A DNA stretch of 22,061 bases from the NCBI GenBank assembly GCA_036758285.1, contig DAIOWV010000051.1, forward strand, positions 1-22,061, in the 5' to 3' direction. The DNA is from Taishania sp036758285. Lineage in GTDB: Bacteria; Bacteroidota; Bacteroidia; Flavobacteriales_D; Crocinitomicaceae. The notes under the pieces are model-generated. The model was not told the DNA's origin, did not search any database, and saw only the letters and a program-made list of their open reading frames with translations. Position 1 is the first letter of the stretch; each line of letters opens with the position of its first letter. The translations under genes were made by a program, and so were the position numbers. Below are positions 17,131 through 22,061 of the stretch, piece after piece.

Positions 17131-17643
17131 TTATTTACTTTTATTTGTTTGATATTGAGCCTTTTCTATTGCCATTTGAACATTACCACAACGATTCATC
17201 AACGGAAACAATGCAATTTTCATAATCATTTGCCAGTTTTCTTGTTGTAAGTAAATATCACACATTAACCGCTTAATTCTTAATTTAATAACGCTATGAA
17301 AACCGTCTAAAATATTATTTGATAGTGCATTGAAATAATTATCACTTTCAAATTCATAATCAATTAGTTGCTTCGATATTTTTTCATCTAAAATATCCTT
17401 TTCGACAGAAAGTGATAGTCCAATTGATAATTTGTCTAAAATAGCTAATGCTTTGTCATATTCTTTTGAGAAATAATAACATAAAGCTAAATTGTAGGAT
17501 ACGGGTAGTTTTGACGAATTCGTATTTAATTGTTGAAAAATTGCGTATGCAAAAATCCATTGGTGAGAATTAATATATTGGACTCCTTCATTGAACAACT
17601 CTTGCTCATTCACATTTAATACTTTCTTTTTATCGATTAACAT
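17131..17643 (-). CDS. Small TPR-like protein, first gene of the ankyrin operon
   Basis: A 170-residue protein with no signal peptide. Residues of about 14-75 form two TPR-like helix pairs (LFNEGVQYINSHQWIFAYAIFQQL, then LPVSYNLALCYYFSKEYDKALAILDKL). The second half is helical, with a further degenerate unit (RLMCDIYLQQENWQMIMKIALF). I recognise no named family. It opens a three-gene unit with the two ankyrin proteins. A -7 box lies 44 bases before the start codon. It is probably an adaptor that works with the ankyrin proteins, which is inference from gene order. Confidence 0.78.
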   Translation of the reverse strand: MLIDKKKVLNVNEQELFNEGVQYINSHQWIFAYAIFQQLNTNSSKLPVSYNLALCYYFSKEYDKALAILDKLSIGLSLSVEKDILDEKISKQLIDYEFESDNYFNALSNNILDGFHSVIKLRIKRLMCDIYLQQENWQMIMKIALFPLMNRCGNVQMAIEKAQYQTNKSK

Positions 17644-17686
17644 ATCATCAAACTATCATTTTTTTATTTATAATGAGTAATTATAC

Positions 17687-17694
17687 CAAATATA
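17687..17694 (-). promoter_or_regulatory. -7 box of the TPR/ankyrin operon
   Basis: On the minus strand, TATATTTG (17694 to 17687) matches TAnnTTTG, 43 bases from the start codon. No TTG is found at the -33 distance. Confidence 0.45.
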
Positions 17695-17756
17695 AAAGAA
17701 TGATTGGACAGTAATAAATACTAATATTTATTCGTTAACTTACTGTCAATTTTTGA

Positions 17757-17770
17757 TTGATTTGATTCAA
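17757..17770. promoter_or_regulatory. Fnr-box-like inverted repeat upstream of the ankyrin operon
   Basis: TTGAT-TTGA-TTCAA differs from the classical Fnr site TTGAT-N4-ATCAA at one base, and its outer arms ATTGA/TCAAT (17756-17771) are perfectly paired. It lies about 80 bases upstream of the likely transcription start. In such AT-rich DNA it may be chance. Confidence 0.25.
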
Positions 17771-17805
17771 TATTTGTTCACTAATAATTTAAATGATTGA
17801 TGTTG

Positions 17806-20163
17806 TCATCGCTTAAATAGAGTTAAAAATGTACTTAATCCAACGATTGTTATAGAACTCAAAGGCATAATTATGGCAGCCACAATTGGAGTTAGACTAC
17901 CTGTTACGGCAAATGATAAACCAATGATATTATATGTCAAGGAAAAAAGCAAGCAGATTTTCAATACATTTTTTGCGTAATGACTTAATTTTAAAAATGC
18001 ATTTAATTCATGTAATTTATTTGCTTGAATGATAGAATCTGAAGATGGAGTAAATCGAAATACATCTTCTGAAACAGCAATACCAACATCAGCTACACCT
18101 AATGCTCCTGCGTCATTCAATCCATCACCAACCATCAATACTTTTTTATTCTGTTGTTGTAAATCTAGCACATAATCAAGTTTGTCTTTTGGTGATTGTA
18201 AAAATCGTATCGTATCATTTCTACCAAGTAATGACACCATCAATTCTCTATCTTTTTCTTTATCTCCAGAAAGTACATGAATGGTATAATGGCTTAAATT
18301 ACTGATTAATTGCTTAACTCCAGTTCTTAATTCTGAATGAAAAATAAATTTCCCTGTTTTATCTCCTACTTGAAAATATGTTTCGGTTTCATTCGAATTA
18401 CTTTTATTTTTATGAATAAATAAATGACTCCCCAATTTGACTTCACCTTCAATTCCTACAGCACTAAGTCCCATACCAACGTGTTCAGGAAAATTAAGTA
18501 AATCAAAATCACCAAAAATTTGTTGAGATTTGTAAAAATGAACAATTGCCCGTGATAATGGATGAGTTGATGAATTTGCTAATGAATAAATCATTTCTTT
18601 TTCAACCAATGTCAACTCATCTCCTTCTTGAACAACTTTAAGGTGTACACTTTCAGTCAGTGTACCTGTCTTATCAAAAACAATGTCAGTAATCTCATCC
18701 ATTCGTTCAATTACAGCCGCATTTTTTAAGTATAAACCTTTTCTCCCCATTACTTTCATCGTATTTCCAAAAGTAAATGGTGCAGATAATGCCAAAGCAC
18801 AAGGACATGCTACAATCAATATTGCAACTACAATTTCGGGTATTCTTGAAGGATCTTTAAACATCCAGAAAACAGATGCTAATGCTGCAATTACAAATAC
18901 ACAAGTAAGAAAATATTTTGAAACAACATCCTGAAATTTATAACGGTTAGGTTTTAATTTATCAATTTTAATATCATTCCACAATTGAGTTAACAAGCTT
19001 CTGCTAGCAGCTTTATCAGCCTTCAAAACAATTTTTTGTCCAAGTAATTTACCTCCTGCATAGATAAAATCTCCTTTGTATTTGTAAATAGGCTCTGATT
19101 CACCTGTTACAAAACTGTAGTCAATTTTTGCCGAATCACTTTCAAGAATACTATCACAAGGAATAACCTCTTCATTTCTAATAAGTATGAAATCGTCAAC
19201 TTTTATTTTTTCTATTTCTACAATTTCTTCATTATTTCCTTCTATTCGAGTAACTGCTACAGGAAAATATGAGGTATAATCTCGTTCAAATGATAGTGAT
19301 TTATACGTTTTATTCTGAAACCATTTACCAATCAACAAAAAGAAAATAAAACCAGCAAAAGAATCCATATATCCAGGTCCACCACCAGTAAAAATAGTAA
19401 CACAACTTTGAGCATAAAGAGCAATGATCCCTAATGCAATTGGCACATCCAAATTCATCTTTTTACTTCGAATTGCTTTGAATGCAGAAATAAAATAATC
19501 TTTTGCTGAAAAAAATAAAACTGGTATAGATACAAAAAATGATAGATAGGACGTGAAATTTCGAATACCAACATCTTGTTTTTCTATACCTAAGTATTCA
19601 GGAAAACTCCATAACATAATACTTCCAAAGGCAAAACCAGCAATTCCTAACTTGTAAAAAAATATTTTGTCAAACTTCGAACTTTCTTCTTTTCTGTTAC
19701 CAAAATTGGGAGCATATCCAATTTTATTGAGAAATTTTGCCAATTCTGAAAGCTTAAGTTCATTTTTCCTGAAAGTAATCAAAGCCTCTCTTCGTATGAA
19801 CGCAATTTGACAAGAAGTAACAGCCGGAAGAATTTTGGGTAAATTTTCTAAAAGATAAATACAGCTAGAACAATGAATTTCAGGCAAAAATAAAGTGATT
19901 TTCATGAATTTATCATCTTCAAAATCAATTAATTTTGAACGAATTTCATCAACTTCTAAAAAATCATATTTGTGTTCTTGTACACTTTTTGGACGTACTC
20001 CTGATTTTTCTTCTAGCTGATAGAACGTTCCTAGTTGATTATCAACTAACAATTGATAAACCACCAAACAACCGTTACAACAAAAAGATTTTGATTTATA
20101 AACAAAACTATTTTTACTTAATACCTCATCACCACAATGATCACACAATAAACCATTTTTCAT
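17806..20163 (-). CDS. ccoI: Copper-transporting P1B-type ATPase, CcoI/FixI-like
   Basis: A 785-residue inner-membrane copper pump of the type that serves cbb3 cytochrome oxidase assembly. Layout: an N-terminal cysteine-rich metal-binding domain (CDHCG at 7-11, CCNGC at 28-32), typical of the CcoI subgroup; a heavy-metal-associated domain with CSSC at 98-101; eight membrane helices; actuator motif TGES at 353-356; copper-site CPC at 453-455; phosphorylation motif DKTGT at 497-501 (D497); HP at 534-535; hinge GDGLND at 679-684; YN at 744-745 and MPLSS at 766-770, the remaining P1B-1 copper-site residues. No motif is missing. An Fnr-family regulator lies just upstream. The usual ccoS and ccoNOP genes do not follow. 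Confidence 0.93.
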   Translation of the reverse strand: MKNGLLCDHCGDEVLSKNSFVYKSKSFCCNGCLVVYQLLVDNQLGTFYQLEEKSGVRPKSVQEHKYDFLEVDEIRSKLIDFEDDKFMKITLFLPEIHCSSCIYLLENLPKILPAVTSCQIAFIRREALITFRKNELKLSELAKFLNKIGYAPNFGNRKEESSKFDKIFFYKLGIAGFAFGSIMLWSFPEYLGIEKQDVGIRNFTSYLSFFVSIPVLFFSAKDYFISAFKAIRSKKMNLDVPIALGIIALYAQSCVTIFTGGGPGYMDSFAGFIFFLLIGKWFQNKTYKSLSFERDYTSYFPVAVTRIEGNNEEIVEIEKIKVDDFILIRNEEVIPCDSILESDSAKIDYSFVTGESEPIYKYKGDFIYAGGKLLGQKIVLKADKAASRSLLTQLWNDIKIDKLKPNRYKFQDVVSKYFLTCVFVIAALASVFWMFKDPSRIPEIVVAILIVACPCALALSAPFTFGNTMKVMGRKGLYLKNAAVIERMDEITDIVFDKTGTLTESVHLKVVQEGDELTLVEKEMIYSLANSSTHPLSRAIVHFYKSQQIFGDFDLLNFPEHVGMGLSAVGIEGEVKLGSHLFIHKNKSNSNETETYFQVGDKTGKFIFHSELRTGVKQLISNLSHYTIHVLSGDKEKDRELMVSLLGRNDTIRFLQSPKDKLDYVLDLQQQNKKVLMVGDGLNDAGALGVADVGIAVSEDVFRFTPSSDSIIQANKLHELNAFLKLSHYAKNVLKICLLFSLTYNIIGLSFAVTGSLTPIVAAIIMPLSSITIVGLSTFLTLFKR

Positions 20164-20185
20164 AATTACTATCCTAGAAGAACTA

Positions 20186-20193
20186 CAAAATAA
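20186..20193 (-). promoter_or_regulatory. Possible -7 element of the copper ATPase gene
   Basis: On the minus strand, TTATTTTG (20193 to 20186) resembles TAnnTTTG with the spacer one base short. It lies 22 bases from the start codon. An imperfect box is what an activator-dependent promoter would show. Confidence 0.3.
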
Positions 20194-20215
20194 CAGGCTT
20201 TAGGTAACAAAAAAA

Positions 20216-20229
20216 ATGACTAAAGTCAG
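20216..20229. promoter_or_regulatory. Fnr-type operator, promoter-proximal site
   Basis: ATGAC-TAAA-GTCAG contains a perfect inverted repeat, TGACT-AA-AGTCA (20217-20228). It has the 5-4-5 geometry and TGA...TCA core of Fnr/Crp sites. Its centre lies about 41 bases upstream of the start that the candidate -7 element predicts, the standard class II activator position. Confidence 0.45.
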
Positions 20230-20292
20230 TAAATGAAAATATTCCAATAGAAAGGAATACAAAAAAATAATCACTTAAATGTAATTGAGAAT

Positions 20293-20306
20293 ATTACTTA
20301 AGTCAG
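20293..20306. promoter_or_regulatory. Fnr-type operator, distal site
   Basis: ATTAC-TTAA-GTCAG is the same site as the one at 20216-20229 with one arm base changed. The two share ACT(A/T)AAGTCAG in the same orientation, and their centres are 77 bases apart. Confidence 0.35.
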
Positions 20307-20338
20307 GTACAACTTAAAACCATTCATCACTGTTAAAA

Positions 20339-21028
20339 TTAACTTCCAGCTTCTCTAAACAAACGCTTTTTATCTATTAACTCAATCTTTCGAACATGAA
20401 TTTCAATTAGGTTTTCTTCTTTGAAATCTTTTAGAAGTCGGATAATTGTTTCTGTTGCTGTACCAACAAAATTTGCTAAATCTTCACGGGAAAGATTAAT
20501 CATTTCATCTTCGTAAATATCCCCAAGAATAATTAGGATAGAAGCTAATCGTTCTCGTACACTTTTTTGTGCCATGTTTCGAATAAAAACTGCTCGTTCA
20601 CCTAGTTCTTTTGACAATTCTTTCAAAACAGATTGCAACAATTCAGGTTTTGTCTCCAAATGAGATACAAAATCTTCCTTTTTAATGAAGCAAATATTAC
20701 TTTCTTCCAATGTTGTAGCAGATAATTTGTAAGGCTCATCGCTAAACATCGCTTTGAAGCCAACAACCTCCCCTTCTTTTGCTATTCGAATTATCTGCTC
20801 TTTACCCGCTTCGCCAATAGTATAAATCTTCACTTTCCCATCATTGATACAGTAAACACCGCGAGAAAATGTACCTTCCACAAACAAAGGTTGATTCTTT
20901 TTGTAAAAGGAACATGTTTTATCTTCATCTAGTTGGTGAACATCTTCATTACAGAAAGATTTAAATAGCGATTGCTTACGCACCTGACATGTTTCACAAC
21001 TAACGTGTTTGTGAGATTTATCCAACAT
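20339..21028 (-). CDS. Fnr/Crp-family transcription regulator with N-terminal cysteines
   Basis: A 229-residue regulator with a cyclic-nucleotide-type beta-roll (about 40-130), a dimerisation helix (about 130-165) and a C-terminal winged helix-turn-helix. The recognition helix ATETIIRLLKDF has E193 and R197 at the places where Fnr and Crp contact the GA of their half-sites. Cysteines at 11, 14, 26 and 39, and C113 in ICFI, recall Fnr: C113 aligns with the central ligand C122 of E. coli Fnr, and the CxxC resembles its N-terminal ligands. An oxygen-sensing iron-sulphur cluster is therefore possible. I start at the ATG at 21028, since a -7 box covers codons 2-4 of the longer reading from 21055. 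It probably controls the copper ATPase downstream. Confidence 0.88.
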   Translation of the reverse strand: MLDKSHKHVSCETCQVRKQSLFKSFCNEDVHQLDEDKTCSFYKKNQPLFVEGTFSRGVYCINDGKVKIYTIGEAGKEQIIRIAKEGEVVGFKAMFSDEPYKLSATTLEESNICFIKKEDFVSHLETKPELLQSVLKELSKELGERAVFIRNMAQKSVRERLASILIILGDIYEDEMINLSREDLANFVGTATETIIRLLKDFKEENLIEIHVRKIELIDKKRLFREAGS

Positions 21029-21044
21029 TGCACTTCTTTTTTTA

Positions 21045-21052
21045 CAAAGATA
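21045..21052 (-). promoter_or_regulatory. -7 box of the Fnr-like regulator gene
   Basis: On the minus strand, TATCTTTG (21052 to 21045) matches TAnnTTTG exactly, 16 bases before the ATG at 21028. It fixes the start choice for the regulator. Confidence 0.5.
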
Positions 21053-21132
21053 CACATAATGTACTCGTATACTGATTTTAGAAAATATTATTTAGGACAA
21101 CCACTACATCAAAACTGTAACAAATACTTCTT

Positions 21133-21152
21133 TTGTAATTCCATAATTACAA
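21133..21152. repeat. 20-base perfect inverted repeat in the divergent region
   Basis: TTGTAATT-CCAT-AATTACAA: 8-bp arms without mismatch and a four-base centre. It is not followed by a T-tract, so an operator is more likely than a terminator. It differs from the TGAC-N4-GTCA sites near the copper ATPase. Confidence 0.5.
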
Positions 21153-21263
21153 TCATCTTGATAAAACAATTGCTCTGAAAAAAGATTGAAAAAAGTGAAT
21201 AAAAACATTTGGAAACAAGTTATTTAACAGTTTATCATGAAGAAATTTGTAAAAAAACAAGTG

Positions 21264-21285
21264 TTAATTTTTGTTAAAAAATTAA
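21264..21285. repeat. AT-only inverted repeat
   Basis: TTAATTTTT-GTTA-AAAAATTAA has 9-bp perfect arms around a four-base loop. Its left arm overlaps the possible -33 TTG (21271-21273) of the downstream gene. Low complexity weakens its meaning. Confidence 0.35.
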
Positions 21286-21301
21286 TGTATACCTAATTTT
21301 C
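21271..21301 (+). promoter_or_regulatory. Possible promoter of the exported protein
   Basis: TTG (21271-21273), 20-base spacer, TAATTTTC (21294-21301, one base off TAnnTTTG), 37 bases before the start codon. Confidence 0.3.
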
Positions 21302-21338
21302 TTAATAGCTTACTAAAGAAAACTAAAAACCACATACT

Positions 21339-22061
21339 ATGAAAAAGAAAATAGCATTACTATGCATCTCGATGACATTATTTGTATTGAGTCATGCACA
21401 AAATCCAACCTGGATTATGGCTCCAAATTATTACGGTACTACTTTTACTTCAAATCCGCTCCCTATACCCCCCTATATACCTCTTGGCACTAATACCCTC
21501 AATAATCCTTATGATGGTTATGATGGTCAAGCTGCCAAATGTGCACAAAACATCCAAACTGATGTATCGGGCAACATTTTGTTTTTCATCGTGGATGGTA
21601 TCATTTATGATAAAAATGGCAATTTTATAGATGAGTTTAGTGATGATGTGAATGTAAATACGACAGTCACAGGAGAAGATACAGAGTTGGTTGTTATTCC
21701 GGACAGGGACAATTGCGAGATTTTTCATCTACTAGGTACAAGAAATCTATTAGACCAATCAAATGTTACACATACAGAACCTTACTATGCAAAGTTGAGA
21801 ATCGTTTACAATGCACAAGGAAATGTATCCTCAGAATCAGGCTTGGTTCCTTTTGACCCTTTTTGGGGTACTCCACGTATAAAACTCCTAGAAGATTATG
21901 TAGGATCTGTATTTTATTCAGGTGCAACGAATCACGACGAAAGAGCTCGTTTTGCTGTCGTAACAGATAATGTAGGAAATGGATACAAAGTTTTTGTTGA
22001 AAATACTGGGAAAATTTTTAGATTTTCAATCAACAATAGTACTTTTAGTTACGACAATTAT
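21339..22061 (+). CDS. Large exported protein, 3' partial
   Basis: The frame is open for 241 codons from the ATG at 21339 to the end of the window. The signal peptide has a KKK start, the core IALLCISMTLFVLS and a HAQ end. The mature part begins with a short Pro/Tyr/Asn-rich segment (PLPIPPYIPLG), then strand-rich sequence with blade-like phrases such as VSGNILFFIVDGIIYDKNGNFID, KLRIVYNAQGNVSSE and GNGYKVFVENTGKIFRFSINN. This suggests the first blades of a beta-propeller-like domain. Such N-termini occur in long Bacteroidota surface proteins that end in a type IX secretion sorting domain, but the C-terminus is outside the window. Isolated cysteines occur (KCAQN and DNCEIF). Confidence 0.85.
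   Translation, partial: MKKKIALLCISMTLFVLSHAQNPTWIMAPNYYGTTFTSNPLPIPPYIPLGTNTLNNPYDGYDGQAAKCAQNIQTDVSGNILFFIVDGIIYDKNGNFIDEFSDDVNVNTTVTGEDTELVVIPDRDNCEIFHLLGTRNLLDQSNVTHTEPYYAKLRIVYNAQGNVSSESGLVPFDPFWGTPRIKLLEDYVGSVFYSGATNHDERARFAVVTDNVGNGYKVFVENTGKIFRFSINNSTFSYDNY

Larger units (their letters stand above)
21029..21338. other. 310-base divergent intergenic region
   Basis: The region separates the Fnr-like regulator (minus) and the exported protein (plus). It contains the regulator's -7 box, a 20-base inverted repeat at 21133-21152, a 22-base AT-rich inverted repeat at 21264-21285, and a possible promoter for the plus-strand gene. No gene longer than about 20 codons is supported. Confidence 0.8.

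Noticed and set aside
20240..20259. TATTCC/GGAATA hairpin as a terminator of the Fnr-like gene
   Set aside because: The stem is only six weak pairs with an eight-base loop, and the following T-rich run is interrupted. It is too weak to call.
21237..21296. A 19-residue basic frame (MKKFVKKQVL...) upstream of the exported protein gene
   Set aside because: It overlaps the AT-rich inverted repeat and a possible promoter, and its lysine content follows from A-tracts. There is no ribosome-binding sequence or other support.
1..22061. Mobile elements, CRISPR arrays, tRNA or rRNA genes
   Set aside because: I saw no transposase, integrase, regularly spaced repeats, cloverleaf or rRNA-like stretch on either strand.

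Overview
The window is AT-rich bacterial chromosome and looks like Bacteroidota, most likely order Flavobacteriales. The evidence is a menaquinone pathway pair (menA-menC), exported proteins with the Bacteroidota 'FSQ/AQ' type of signal-peptide end, many lipoproteins, weak Shine-Dalgarno sequences, and repeated TAnnTTTG boxes, the Bacteroidota -7 promoter element, at sensible distances from start codons. A family-level placement (for example near Crocinitomicaceae) is only a guess. A run of 33 N shows that this is a draft or metagenome assembly.

Layout. 1-1680: 3' part of ftsH, closed by a strong hairpin terminator. 1700-5945: ribF, a small exported leucine-rich-repeat protein, an exported carboxypeptidase-regulatory-like protein, menA and menC, all on the plus strand and tightly packed. 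5986-9118: a separate plus-strand unit with its own -7 box. It encodes a polysaccharide-deacetylase-like enzyme, a FemAB/GNAT-like acyltransferase, an AAC(3)-fold acyltransferase and a CYTH (triphosphate tunnel) protein, with overlapping or abutting ends. 9090-10404: a YbdG-type mechanosensitive channel on the minus strand, cut by the N run. 10525-13127: a TPR lipoprotein (plus), converging on a lipoprotein/DUF2306 membrane protein pair (minus). 13332-14504: bioB with a -7 box and a hairpin terminator shared with the opposing gene. 14524-17643: a minus-strand operon of one small TPR-like protein and two ankyrin-repeat proteins. 17806-21052: a CcoI-type copper P1B-ATPase and an Fnr/Crp-family regulator, both on the minus strand. 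21339-end: the start of an exported protein that runs off the window.

How parts work together. MenA and MenC supply menaquinone. The Fnr-like regulator and the CcoI-type copper pump are the usual partners of a cbb3 oxidase. The gap between them holds two near-identical 14-base sites with the Fnr geometry (5-4-5, TGA...TCA core), one of them about 41 bases upstream of a plausible transcription start of the pump gene. The deacetylase/two-acyltransferase set looks like a compact cassette that swaps N-acyl groups on an amino sugar. The ankyrin/TPR operon is cytoplasmic by appearance and of unknown role. These two cassettes are the best candidates for something undescribed.
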